Below, one piece after another: positions 46,216-58,800 of a stretch of DNA of 64,000 nucleotides (position 1 is the stretch's first letter; every line of letters starts with the position of its first letter). The stretch covers positions 88,658-152,657 of the forward strand of contig QKWP01000442.1 of NCBI GenBank assembly GCA_003550325.1. Direction: 5' to 3'. The notes under the pieces are model-generated. The model was not told the origin of the DNA and did no database searches. It worked only from the letters and a program-made list of their open reading frames with translations. Position numbers and translations under genes: made by a program. The stretch is from Gigaspora rosea (lineage: Eukaryota; Glomeromycota; Glomeromycetes; Diversisporales; Gigasporaceae).

Positions 46216-47980
46216 ATGAATGAATCAAATCATAAATAATTTTGAATGGGTATTATAAAAAAAAAAAAAGTTTAATGTATATTTTATTAATGTATATTTT
46301 TATGTTATCATTTTTTTGTGTATTGAGTCTTGGTGGATTCCATTTGTAAAATATTACTGTATATTGATCAAATTCTAATATTATTATGAATAAATACTAT
46401 TTATTCATAATTATTGTTTCCACCACATGGTAAAAACTTCGAATTGTATCCACCAATTACGTATATTTTCGTGAAATAACATCCTGAGCGATATTTGAAA
46501 ATCTGTGCTTTGAAAAAGCAGTTCATTATTTCTGTTATATACATTGTATTTATCAAGATTTTGACTTTCGAAATAATGTCAATGGCATTTTTTGTAACAA
46601 TATAATATAATATTAACTTTATGTTACTTAACGGTTAATATACTATTGAATCTTTCAAAAATGTTCATATTAAAACTAATAACCTGCTATTAAGGTTAAA
46701 AGTTGATCCACTAGACCTGTTCTTTCAATTCATATTTGTGAATTTATACACGTGTACTTACATGGTGAAGAGGCTAAATATTATGATTAAATTTTTATTA
46801 GCAAAATTATCGAATATGATTTAGGTTATTTGTAATTATTATTATAAAGAAAAACATAATATTCTAGGAAATTCATTTAAATACAACATTTATTTTTCTA
46901 ACTTCTTTTGACTAACAACTCTTCTTCAGACTACTCTATTTCGAAGTGAACAATGATGTTCTTTAGCAATAATTCTAATTAAGTTCTTATTTGTCTAATA
47001 TTTAAAAAAAAATTTTTTAAATATTATACTAAGCATCTAAAATATTAACAAAAAATACACATAATTTTGTTTATAAAATTTTTCATGTATATTAATGAAT
47101 TAAATTATTTTAAAATAAAATGATTTAATGGGTATCGGTTAGTTTACATAATTAAAAAAATTATGGTAACAATATAATAAATTTTGTAAATATGTATATA
47201 CAGTCAACTCTAAAAGTTGCGCTTAAAAAATTTGCACTTTGAGAGAATTATTGTATATATGTTTCATTATATACTAAAAATATAATCATTATACTGTTAT
47301 AAGCAAATCACAAATGCAATAATAAAATCTTTAATATCAAAAAGTCATTATACATAGTAAGTTGTTATTGCTGCTTATACATTGCTTTTTCCAATATATG
47401 GTATAGGTATTTACAGATCCTTAAAGTGTATTGAGTACTGCTCCTAGTGTTATCGCTATCAAGTTTACGCTTTTTTCCTTTTGAGGCTCGATTTTTTGTA
47501 TATTTTTTTGCGAATTGTTTTGACTGGTGTTTAGGAAAAGCTTTCGACGCATTGTAATCAGATATTGAATTCTTCTTCATTTTCTATTGCTTCATTTCAT
47601 TCAATTAACATTTGACTTGCGAGCACTAATACCAGACATATGCTCAATATATCTGGCATGAACTTCTTTGCTTTTGTTGTAATACTTGGGACTCGGTTTT
47701 TCCAAAAAAAATTTGTTATTCGAAATCAAATCACTTGAAAATAACATTCGTTGCTTCGAAATGACGCACATACGCGTCTCGAAATAATACGCATGTTTAG
47801 ATCAACGTAAACTAGCCAATTGCATAAATGGTTACCGGTATCAATACCTAGTAACTCTCCCGATCAGCACGGAAGGTAACCAGGAATTTTGCTCACCTTT
47901 ACCATATAAAATGGCATACCTTATTTTAAATTCGTCGTACTTGTTTTGATAACGATCATAATTTTCCTAAAATTTATAAA
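46216..47980. other. AT-rich intergenic region
   Basis: No supported gene. At 47200 'cagtcaactctaaaagttgc' looks like the end of a pogo/Tc1-type element, but no partner end was found. The 71-codon Lys-rich minus-strand frame at 47365-47580 has no recognisable family. Confidence 0.4.
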
Positions 47981-47984
47981 TCCG

Positions 47985-48085
47985 TAACTTCCCGGAGAGC
48001 ACGCTCGTAATTTACTATCTACTTTTCAGGGATTGCGAGGCCTGAATTTATGGCCAAATTCTGCGATATTCTGTACATTTTGTTA
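47985..48085 (+). repeat. Dispersed repeat, copy A
   Basis: The words 'cgtaatttac' and 'ctacttttcagggattgc' preceded by 'cccggagagcacgc' recur at 55105-55200 in the same orientation with few changes. Non-coding. Confidence 0.6.
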
Positions 48086-48089
48086 GATT

Positions 48090-51000
48090 CTGTGACATTC
48101 TGCGGTGACTAAGGGTGATTTCTGTAGTTGGCTGTGATTAAGAGAAATTCTAGAAATTCGGCTGTTTTCTGTGGATCACGGATATCATCATCCCTTGACC
48201 TGGCCGAATTGGATAATACCGATATTCCTTCAAAAGTTATAAATGTGTAAGATGCTTTACAAACCAATTAGTGTCACAAATAGTCAATATAAATCGCTGC
48301 AAATGTAAAAAGGCAAATTTGCTTCGCGGAATAGCTGTCATCCCAATAATCATAAATCAAAATGTTCAAAGTCAAATGATGATTTCAATCAAATAAATTC
48401 AAAATTTCAGCTATGAAACGATCCAAACGGAATGTATTGACCTAGAATTGAAAAGAATGAAAAACAAGGCTTCACATATTATCAAAAATCGCAGACCTGA
48501 ATAACGGAATGTACAGTACCAAGTTGGCTATTGTTTTTATTTAGGAATTGGAGTCGAAATCGATAAGCATAAAGCGTTTACAAGCATGATTAACGCTAGG
48601 TAAAACATATCTTACTATGATTAACGGGGTGTCAAATTCAGGAGAACTCTGACAATGGATAAAACGTAGATAATGATAAAGTGGACGAATTGTTATGAAG
48701 TATAGTCGGTATATAAATAAAAATTAATAATAATATGTAAAATATTACTCAAAACTATACTAAAAATACAATATTTACAAAAGACTAGTCAGACAAGTTT
48801 AAGATTCTTAATAACAAGGAAACCAGTTGAGATCTTGATACTAAATGCACAGGGAAAGGCGCACTACGGCCTACAATTACTGCCAATTTGTGGTTTATTT
48901 GCAGTCAGAAGATTTCTTGACAATTCAAAATCTGGAGAAACTTTATTGAGGTCTCAAAAGGGCATTTATAGTATATACATATTGAATTCAACCCACTTGA
49001 GTTGACTTAGGGTGATTTGATAGTGATTGAGATGATGCTAATTATTACAATGATTGTGATTGTTGCATGAATAAACCATCCTTGTTTATCTTATATATAT
49101 CTTCAGCAAATCATAGCAAAAAAAAAAAAAAAAAATGGCAACCCTCCAACAAACAAATATAATTTCCCTTGGTAACACTTTAACAAATAAATGTAATTTT
49201 GGCAACCTTTAGCTTTAAACAAAACCAATGCAAACAATAATGAAGTATTTGATTATTTAGTAAAAAAAATAATACTAAAAATGAAATTGCTGCATTTATT
49301 TAAAAAAAGATAATAAATATTGACAAATTTTGTTCTTTAGATTTCCTGGGATTTTTTATTTGCAGTAAGAGTTTTAATATAAAAAGCAACAATAATTTTT
49401 TGACAATTACAATTTTGCTGAAGTCTATGACATAAAGCAAAATGCTTGAACAACTTCTTTTATATTCTATTAAAATGAGGCTTTAGGGTATTCTCAAGTG
49501 CCTAAATCAATTGATCAAAAATAAAATTTTAAATAGTTAGGTCAAAAAAACTGATCAAGTAAATTGCTGTTTTACTAAAGAAAGTTTGAGATTTAGACTA
49601 TCTTTTCTTTTATTGAGTTAATAGTGATTGGCTATAACCACTTATTGATAGAATAAAAAAAGAGGCTGTTCAAGCACTTTGCTTTATGGACTTTACAAAT
49701 ATTCATATATTGTTGTAGCAACAATTTTCACAACTTTTTGTGGCTTTAGATTTGAACAAAAACTAATGAAGTATTTGAATACAAAAAATTTATTTAGCAA
49801 AAAAAAAATAAAATTGTTATATTTGATATAAAAGTTTTGATGATAATAAATATTATAGCTGATGCTAAAATTTGGGGCCTTGATTTGAAACTATAAGCTC
49901 TGCTAAATTTATATATTCTCTTTAAATATCAAATCTATTTTCAAACTCTATCCTAACTCTATAGAACAAAAACAAAAAAACATTCCCAAAAAATTTAAAA
50001 TTTTATATCAAAGTAGGTTAAAAGTTTAGCATTAGCCAATTTCTTATTAGCTATAACAATAAATATTGGCATGGTATGCTTTTGGATTTTTTTTAATTTT
50101 TTATTGGCAATAAGAGTTCTAATATAAAAAGCAATATAATAATTTTTGCCAATTATAATTTTGTTAAACATAAAACAAAAACCTTTTTTTTTACTCTATT
50201 AATAAATAGTTTTGGCCAATTGGCATTAATTCAATAACAAAAAGATAATTTGTGTATTTAGACTTTTTTTAGTAAAGTAGCAATTCATTTGTTAGTTTTT
50301 TTGACCCCCAACTATTTAAAATTTTATTTCTGATCAATTGATTTAAATATTAAATTTTTGTTTATTTTGTTGTATATCAAACAGTTTATTTTTAAGTTAA
50401 TAACAAGATTTATATTAAATATTTAAATTGTATAAATAAAAACAAAAAAAGAGCAAACTAAATTTTTTATAAAGGCATTTCTTCAAAAAGTATAATTACT
50501 TTATTTATTGCAAGGTTGTTATATTTATTAATTAAAACTCTAATAATTTAGATTTAATAAGTTATTCTTATTTAATAAAAACTAAATAATTTATATACAA
50601 CTCTTTCTGACGATCTCTCAAACCAACATCCACCGAACGGACCTGCAACAATACTTATAGTTAGTAATGTTTAATTTACACAAGACTTTGCCTGTAGCAA
50701 CTGGAACAAAAATTTTAGAGCATGATTAGTCCTTGTACTGTACAGAATAATTGAAATAGAGCTGAAATAGAGGTTCCCTTTGGGTTTGAGACTTCCTGGT
50801 GGAAGACTATGGAAATATAGAAAAAGCTGTTGGTGAAAACCAGAAGTTTTTGTCAAATATCTGTGGAGCTGTGGCAGAGTAGAAGCAAAAACCTGGTCGA
50901 CTTTACTACATTATTCTATATAATGCAAACTACTACAATCTCTCTACATTGGTTTATTTTTGCCTGCTACTCAGTTTTTTTTCGTAATTTTTCCAAAAAG

Positions 51001-51300
51001 TAGTGATTTTAGCGTACCCCCTCCAGAAGATTAATATTGTTTACATCCAAAAATAGAAACTCTAGTGCATGAAGTCACGAGAAGTTACGTGCTCGCAATG
51101 CTGTCAAGTGACCACATGGTGTCAGTGAATGGCTCATATCTAACAAATGGGATTAAATTAAATTATGAATTGGTAGATCTCGGCCTCTTAGAAGATATAG
51201 GGTTACGTAGTTACATTCTTCATTATAATACAGTACTGAGATTTTATAGAATGTACTATATAATTTTTACGAGTTTAATATAGACTTTGACTATACCTAT
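48090..51300. other. AT-rich region with an inverted repeat, no gene
   Basis: Between 49490-49620 and 50215-50350 there is a diverged inverted repeat ('tttactaaagaaagtttga'; 'aaataaaattttaaatag'), probably the arms of an old element. 'gatcaattga' marks the inner side. No coding region was found. Confidence 0.4.
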
Positions 51301-51311
51301 CTAGATTTATT

Positions 51312-51700
51312 TTGTTTTCTTTCTTTTTTTCCTTTTTCTGTTGTTTTTCTTTTCTTCCATTTTTCCTTTTTCCATCTTTTTCCTTTCCTTTTATATTTTG
51401 TCATTTTCATTTTTTTTTTGTTTTTATCTTCTCCCATTTTTCTTTACGTGCTCATTGTGAAGAAGTTAAAATTTTAAGAAAAGAAAGGCAGTCTAGTGGC
51501 GGTCTTGATATGGCATCCAGCACCAGTTGGTGATTGACGGAATATAACTCGGAAACTAAATTCTGAGACTGGATTAAAACGAATGGTTGGTATGGCGGAT
51601 CACTTTGGGCAGGTAACTTAGTTATTGCTTGGAGAGTCTTTTTACATAGAACATTAGTAGTCATATTTTGTACTCGTACAAGGCAGCTAAGACTGTACTG
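51312..51700 (+). repeat. Dispersed repeat with pyrimidine tract (copy 2)
   Basis: A pyrimidine tract (51318-51440) is followed by 'gtgaagaagttaaaatttta', 'ggatcactttggg', 'cttggagagtc' and 'ggcagc'. The same order occurs at 388-785. No protein is supported. Confidence 0.55.
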
Positions 51701-51921
51701 TTCATAATAAAAAAAGGCAAGATCACTGAATGCAAAAAAAAAAACCAAATAATTGTATATTAATACCAACTGTTTATAACCAATCTAATATAGCTAAAGT
51801 GGATAAGAAAATGCTAAAGTTTAAAATTGAATTATATATTGCAATAAAATAAAAAAGTTTTATAAGGTACAATATACTGTAATTATAAATTATTTGTTCT
51901 TTACAATTTACTTTTTATTTT

Positions 51922-52089
51922 AGGGGCGTGCCATTTATTACGTGTTACTTTTTACTTAGTATCCATTACTATCCATGTATGGTGTGATCACTTTATTTAA
52001 TTTTAATTAATTAATATAATATATAGACATGATCACTATCTCTGACTATGTATCCATGGTAAAAATCATGTGATAAATGGCATGCCCCT
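51922..52089. mobile_element. MITE with AGGGGC(G/A)TGCC ends
   Basis: The left end 'aggggcgtgccatttatta' is mirrored as AGGGGCATGCCATTTATCA at the right. About 168 bases, non-coding. A target duplication could not be fixed because of flanking AT repeats. A solo piece, 'gaggagtgccatttattg', is found at about 60957. Confidence 0.7.
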
Positions 52090-52679
52090 TATATATATAT
52101 ATATTTTTTTTTTAACTAGCGGCCCTGCCTTTATTAACAGGAATTACATGTACATGCATAAAGTTTACTTCTATATTACTATATACTTTAAACTTTCCTA
52201 TATCTAATAAAGACTCACTCAACTTCAATGAAGCCCAGGTGCAACCTGCCATGACAGCCGTTTCTCTCTTTTTAATACTTTTTATTTTATAAAAATTCTG
52301 CTACCTGATTTTTTAGACTTTCTTTAGTTGAACTTGATTTTTCTTCTTTGTATTTATTGTAAGCACTAGTTTTATTTATGTAGATCATCATATTATTTCT
52401 ATAATAAACTATATATGAATAAACAAAAGATCTTGAGTTATCATAAAGCATATAGCTTAATTTTTTTCCAGAATCAGCAGACCCCTCATAGGCTATAAAA
52501 TTAGCACACTCTATCTGGTTTTGTCTTTTTTTTTCTTGTCATGGTGGTGATGGTTATTGTAGTTGTTATAGTTGTTTTGTAGTTGATGTTGAAGATGGCG
52601 TACAACTTTATCCTATGGCCCATTGTATTCTTGTATAGGGAAGCTTTTGGTTAGTTAGAAAAGAAAAAACATTCACAAT

Positions 52680-52918
52680 CAGGGTTGGGCAGCTCTCTAT
52701 GTCTGGTGAATTTCACTGGACACTGGACATATAAATTTGTCCAGTGTTCATTGATTTATTATCATATATAGAGTAAAAATTAGTGGTATATTACTGTACT
52801 AATTATTTGGTTTGCTTGACTCTGAACAGAGGTTTCTTATTTTTAAAAAAAAAATTACAGACAATTTTAGAAATTTAAATTTTATTGGACAACCCACTTG
52901 TCCAATTGCCCAACCCTG
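52680..52918. mobile_element. hAT MITE with CAGGGTTGGGCA ends
   Basis: The ends are CAGGGTTGGGCA and TGCCCAACCCTG, a typical hAT terminus. A perfect 8-base duplication TTCACAAT flanks it (52672-52679, 52919-52926). 239 bases, non-coding. A perfect TSD suggests a fairly recent insertion. Confidence 0.85.
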
Positions 52919-53119
52919 TTCACAATAGGCTGTTTACTATATATAACAGGCCTGATTACCTGGCTGGTAACTTTCACATCCTGTGGCCACAACATGCTTC
53001 TAGTCTTAAACCTCCCCTATTTTGTCACCGTGAATTTTTTCTATGTATTATTTAACTTCCTGCACCTGCGCCTCTATCATGCGAACCTTGTTCTTAATAC
53101 AAAATCATATCATAGAATG

Positions 53120-53276
53120 TTGGTGTAAATAATTTTTTAATATGATTGTTTGACGCTATGTTAATTCTGGGCCTATTTTCCAAGGCAGTTATGGTGTAAA
53201 TAATTTTTTAATATGATTGTTTGATGCGATGTTAATTCTGGGCCTATTCCTAGCCCTATTTTCCAAGGCCGTTATG
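53120..53276 (+). repeat. Tandem duplication, about 75-base unit
   Basis: 'tggtgtaaataattttttaa' through 'ttccaaggc' occurs twice in a row (53120-53191, 53192-53276). The second copy has an extra 'cctagccctatt'. Non-coding. Confidence 0.75.
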
Positions 53277-54054
53277 TAACAGGCTGTTACAAATAAATAA
53301 TATTGAAGCCATAAAAATGCACTAATTAATTTTCGCTATTAATTGTAGTTCGTGAAATTCGTCATCTAAAAATAATATCACTAATTATTAAAATCTAATT
53401 ATTGCTATCACTGTTTTCGACTTATCTTCATGAAAAAAGCTCCCAGCAAATGGGCAGGCGTAAGAATTGTCAAGGCAAACAGATGTTATTTTCATTGCGA
53501 AAAGAAAAAAAGAAAATTTTTTCCCAAGTATATGCATTTGTTAGTGTTCGATTTATGATGTTTGCTACGTATCTGCGTTAATTTAGAAGCGTAAAAAAAT
53601 CTAATATAAAATGAGCAATTCAGATTGAACATATTAATTTATATGTACGGTATATGTACGTAAAGTATTATTATTTTAAATATATAATATGCGATTCGAG
53701 TTCAAGCGCATTTATTATTTAATTTCACTCATTTTAATTTGAAAATGCGTTTATTAATATAAGTACAGAAGTATTTAAAATAAGTCGTAGTTAATTTATT
53801 TTATTAGATGAGCATTTGTTAATCTAAGTATTTAAAGCAAACGATTCATTATAAAAAAGCATTATAAATCTAAGCATTTAAAATAAGCGATTCAAGTTCA
53901 TGAATATTTACTCTTTACTAATTAATGTCATTTTATTTAGGAAGAAGTAATTCAATTTCATAAGTTACTAATATTTATTTAAAAAAAATTATCACAATAA
54001 TCATAAAATTCATAAAAACATTATACTGTACATCCGAAATATAAAATGTTTTTA

Positions 54055-54320
54055 CTAATTTTCTATATTATTTGCTCTATCTTCTTTTTCATACTTATCA
54101 AGTCTCTTGTTTAATTTTTAAAAAAACTCTTTAGTGCTTCCCCATTGTTGAAGCTCAAGACAATAATTATTGAGATCATCAACAACATGTTCAATGTCGC
54201 TTAATATTATTTTTAATTGGCTTCTTCAGCGTATCCGTCGGACTTCGGAAGGCTGACGAGATTGTTGACGAGATTGAGAAGATTGCTTTGAGACTTATGG
54301 GACGTATGTCGAGCTTTCAT
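54055..54320 (-). pseudogene. Broken small gene, family not recognised
   Basis: From an ATG at 54320 the minus strand reads about 40 residues (MKARHTSHKSQSN..SLPKSDGYAEEA) to a stop. One base away in frame it goes on with LSDIEHVVDDLNNYCLELQQWG, then after another shift KLNKRLDKYEKEDRANNIEN and a stop at 54055. The amphipathic, charged pattern looks like a coiled coil. Two shifts in 270 bases suggest a decayed gene, unless short introns were missed. Confidence 0.4.
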
Positions 54321-54444
54321 CCTGGAAAAGATATTATGGGCGCGAAACCACAAAAACACAAAATGGCATTAGAGGATGCCTAAAATATAACAATTAATTT
54401 AGTTCTGCATATAAAAATAGGATACTGTTTTTAAAAGTAAGGTA

Positions 54445-54763
54445 CTGGACAGCGAAAAACATCCACTCTTTATATATAAAATATAAAGATGATAACAAAT
54501 GATTTTAGTGCAGGAGGCAATCCTAGGGCTTCTTCCAGAAGGCTGATAATAGCAGGATATTCTTAAAATTGATTATGGGTTTAATTTTTTGTCTGATGAA
54601 TGTACTGTACGTTCGTACTATATAAAAAGATTTTTTTATGTATTTTTATTTGTTATACATATACAAATTAACTACATGCGTACGTAGAATTGATTAAGTA
54701 CATAATTTTCAAATTTGACACTTTCGAAATACAATAAAATATTGGATGTTTTTCGCTGTCTAG
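54445..54763. mobile_element. MITE with CTGGACAGCG ends
   Basis: The left end 'ctggacagcgaaaaacatcc' is mirrored as CTAGACAGCGAAAAACATCC at the right. About 319 bases, non-coding. Target duplication not clear. Confidence 0.7.
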
Positions 54764-55104
54764 TTGTAACAATGAAAGAAATTCAAAAATAGACAATATA
54801 TATCTGACATTTAAAAAATAGTTTACTACAACATATCCTTTACTAACTACTTCAAAAAAAAAATTATTAACCTTTTAAGCATTTTTCTATCTTGGTAAAA
54901 ACCTTGTATTGACTTCTTATATTGTAAGAGTGACATTTCTGTCCGGTGAGCTTCACGTCAAACTTCACGTTGACTTATATTTTCTTGGTAAATATGTGTC
55001 AAACATCGAAGGGTTTTCTTGTGAAAGAGTTATAAGCAAAAAAAGAATAAGAGAAAAAGATATTAAAAAAAAAGTTATAAATTAGCTGCGCGTTTTGATC
55101 CGGA

Positions 55105-55200
55105 ACTCCCGGGAGAACACGCCCGTAATTTACGTCTACTTTTCAGGGATTGCCGGGGGTAAAATCCTGTGAATCACAGAAAACCTGTTCTGGGCTTGAA
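55105..55200 (+). repeat. Dispersed repeat, copy B
   Basis: It matches copy A at 47985-48085, with shared words 'cgtaatttac' and 'ctacttttcagggattgc'. Non-coding. Confidence 0.55.
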
Positions 55201-55489
55201 CATGGACTATTCTTACCCTAGCAATCCATTTCTTTTATAGCTTTTTGCTATTTCTTGTATGAAGGATGTTTCAACAAGTATAAGCAGGTCACGAAGAAAA
55301 GCAAAACGCTAGACATCATTGTTAAATTCGTTGTTTTATAGATTTTAATTTTTATTTCAATGCGAAGATAAATAATCTTGAATGTCATTTATTATCTCTG
55401 TATTTTATATTCTCTCCCAATTGTTTGGTAATCCAATCGAACTATCTTAGGTTACCAATCAGAATCGCCACAAAATACTGCAGTTATTA

Positions 55490-55680
55490 TATGCTTCGCA
55501 TGCGATTATTAGAATACTCTATAGTCACACTCTTAGGATACAAAAAGTGTGATTATAGAGAAGTGTGTCAATTATAGCGGTCAAATTTATTACATATAAT
55601 AATGGTTTGTTTTTAAAAAAAAAAATGTGCGTATAAAGAAAATGTGCTTATATAGATGACTATAGAGAGGTTTGACTGTA
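55490..55680. repeat. Pogo/Tigger-like terminal sequence
   Basis: It ends 'gactatagagaggtttgact' and contains inverted 'ctatagtcacactctt' and 'aagtgtgattatagag'. This strongly resembles the ends of pogo/Tc1-type transposons. Only one end is seen, so it is a remnant lying just 3' of the GCP3-like gene. Confidence 0.4.
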
Positions 55681-55831
55681 AATGCTATAATTTTGTTGGT
55701 AAAATATATGACGTGTATGTATACATTGTGTACAATTAGAAATCGTCTTATAATAATTATTTCTATATCAATTGCAGTAATTTTGATCGGCCGATATGCT
55801 TGGCACATGACTGCGATTACAATATCCACGA

Positions 55832-58800
55832 TTACAAATTTATTAGCCCTTTACGATAAAATTCATTAAAATCAAGGCGAACACTAAGAAATCTCAAATC
55901 CGTGTCATGATGATTAGCCAGAGCAACTAATAAGCCAATAACTTCACGCTATAAATAAAATAAAATGATAAATATAAGCGAACAATAATGTATCATACAC
56001 CACGAAATAACAGATTAAAATAAATTACTTTGAAAAGTCCAGCAGTTTCAGTTAACCGCTCTTGGATCATTTTATGCTGTCCACGTTCAATGTTGGCATT
56101 GTCCCCGCGTAAAATTTCCTTCAAACTGAAATTGTGCAATTCATCCTATTTTTGAGTAATTTTAATTAAGTTGTTTATATATATATATATATATATAAAA
56201 GGAAAAAAAAGATTTTTTTTACCAAACCATTCTTATATTGAAATATGAATTGGATTATGTTTAATAATCTGGTGTGGTAACTCTTACAAAAAAAGAGAAT
56301 ATATTTTTTAATTTGGTTAAATAAGAAATAAAAATTCTCCAAGTAAAATAATCGATAAATTACTTGATTACTTGAGGTATCCAAAAAAACTTTTGTAGTG
56401 ATGTTTTTTAAATATTTATTATGAGCTTCAATGAGTGAATCTAGGTCTCCTGACTTTGTATAATCTTTAACAAGTTCATCCCATGAACATTCGATAACCT
56501 AATATTTTATAATAAAAATTCAAATAACAAATTTTTATGCTTAAGCAGTTAATGATCATACAATACCTCAAACAAAATGTAATACTGTAATTGACTCGTA
56601 AAATGTATCATTTCGCTACAAACTAATCTGCTTGTGTTTATATCTTTTTTCAACTCTAATAAAAATAATTACTATTAAGCGAAATGTAATTATGAAAAAA
56701 AAACATGAAACTTATATCATCCAAACCTTCGATTTGGTACAAGCTTCTCGCATTAGTCATATTACGGCGCCAAGCAGACGATAAATCGTGTTCAACTCGC
56801 TTTAAACGCCATAAAAAATTGAATAATTTAAGATATTGTTGCATCGCATGCGGCGTAAAAATGGTATTTATAGGTGAATCAACGTGATAATCCAAACTGA
56901 AAACATCCCAACCAGCTTCCCCGAAAGACACCTGGGCAAGAATATCATAAGTTTTCTTATAATCAAGTAATTCCAAGTGAATAACATAAACGTTTATACC
57001 TCAAGAAGTCTAACATCTAATCGACGAAGGATGTCAGGATCATCGTATTGTGCATTTGATGCGCGAATAGCAGATTCCAAAGTTCCAGTAAGATTATGAC
57101 GATAAAGTGTATTTGCAGGTTTTGAAAGGCCTGGCCTAATTATTCAAATTCGATTAATAAAAATAGAATTGAATAAAATAAAATATAACTTACCCAAGTT
57201 GGGCCATTAAATGTTGTATAAAATCACCCTGACCGAGTAATAAGTAGCGTTTCAGGGCAGTAAAATGTTCTTTGAGTTTGTATTTTGTGAATAAAATATT
57301 AAGAAGTCTTTGACTTGTGGTAGTATAAGTTGCGTCTATAGAACATTCTAACGCTATGATGTCACCATACTTCAACACTATGAAGATAAAATTGTATTAA
57401 GAATAGAATTGAGTGAAATTCAAAACCTTTTTAAATGTTTCAACGCTTGCCCTTATCTGCCCCAGCATTTGTGATAACCCAGTCATTATCATGACAGCTA
57501 TAGCGGATAAAGTTTAGTGATTTGCCTATAGCAAATATCTGCTCAAAAAAAAAGATGCGTGTCAATTACAGCAGTTCTTTTCTGACCATAATTAATGAAG
57601 AAAATTTTACAAACTTTTTTAGCAAGTAAAGGGCTAATGAAAGTTGGTTGCATATCTGGACGAATGGTATATTTTGACTGCCATAGGTCTTCTTCTTCAA
57701 CATTCGGGTCACAAGCAACAAAAAATTCTTCGAAAGGGTCTTCTAATTCACCACCATAAACCCAGCGTTGAAGCATTTCAAAAAACGGTCTAGAAACCTA
57801 TTGTGATACAATTTCTTAATACTTTTGATTATATGAAAGTAGTTCCAATATCAAATTACAGACGGATCACCTCTTCAAGCATATTATTAATAAACTGTTG
57901 AATAAACGGATCACCATGGTTTGTATAATTATAAATAGTTGATACCAGGGCCCCACCACGTTTTTGTTTACAACAATCCACCAACTCGGACATCATCCGT
58001 AAATTTAACAAGGATTCCTGAGTCCATGCCAATACACGTTTCAATGAAAGTCCACTATGTTCAACTTGCTGACTATCAGTCACTTTGGTAACTTGTGCTT
58101 CAAGAACGGCAATGAATTTATAATACTCCGTCAATTCACGTTGTAAAGCATAACAAAAGGCCTGAAGGATTACGTTAATCGTCCAACTTAATAAATTATT
58201 GAGAAAATTAGAATATTATTATTATCTGATATGTTGAATTGAGTACCTGGCCGACTAATCCAATAGATGTATCATTCACATTTGTGCATACGAAGTCATT
58301 TACATGACGAAAAAGCCGACCTAGTTCTGTGAGTCGGTGTAAAATGCCACGGGTGGACCGGCTAATCTCGGCCTATAATTTATTTATAATTGTGTTTAAA
58401 CGAACTAAGTAAAATAGGAACAAATGTATTAAACTATGTTGTTACCTTCGGATCGATGATGTAAGATGAATTTTTATTATATTTAATATATTGCCCATCA
58501 ATTCCTTGAAATATAAATACAATATCGCGTAACAATAAGATCTCAGAAATTTCGTTATCTTAAATATATTGAGAGATAAAAGTTAAGTTATTTTACAATT
58601 ATTCCATATAAAAGTAGCCATAAGTATTAAGGCATGCTGATTCTTAGAAACAGACAGCTTACTATTTTCTAATATTGCTAATTGTTTAGTTAATATTGTT
58701 TTAGGTGGGAGTGACTCTTTTTCTTTTGAAGATTTCGAAGACAGTGTTGGTATGGGTAATGTATTCTGTATGAAACGATTTTTTAACTCTTCGGATGTTG

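Noticed and set aside
47365-47580. 71-codon Lys-rich minus-strand frame
   Set aside because: No family resemblance and no splice-linked neighbours; kept only as a note in the intergenic entry.
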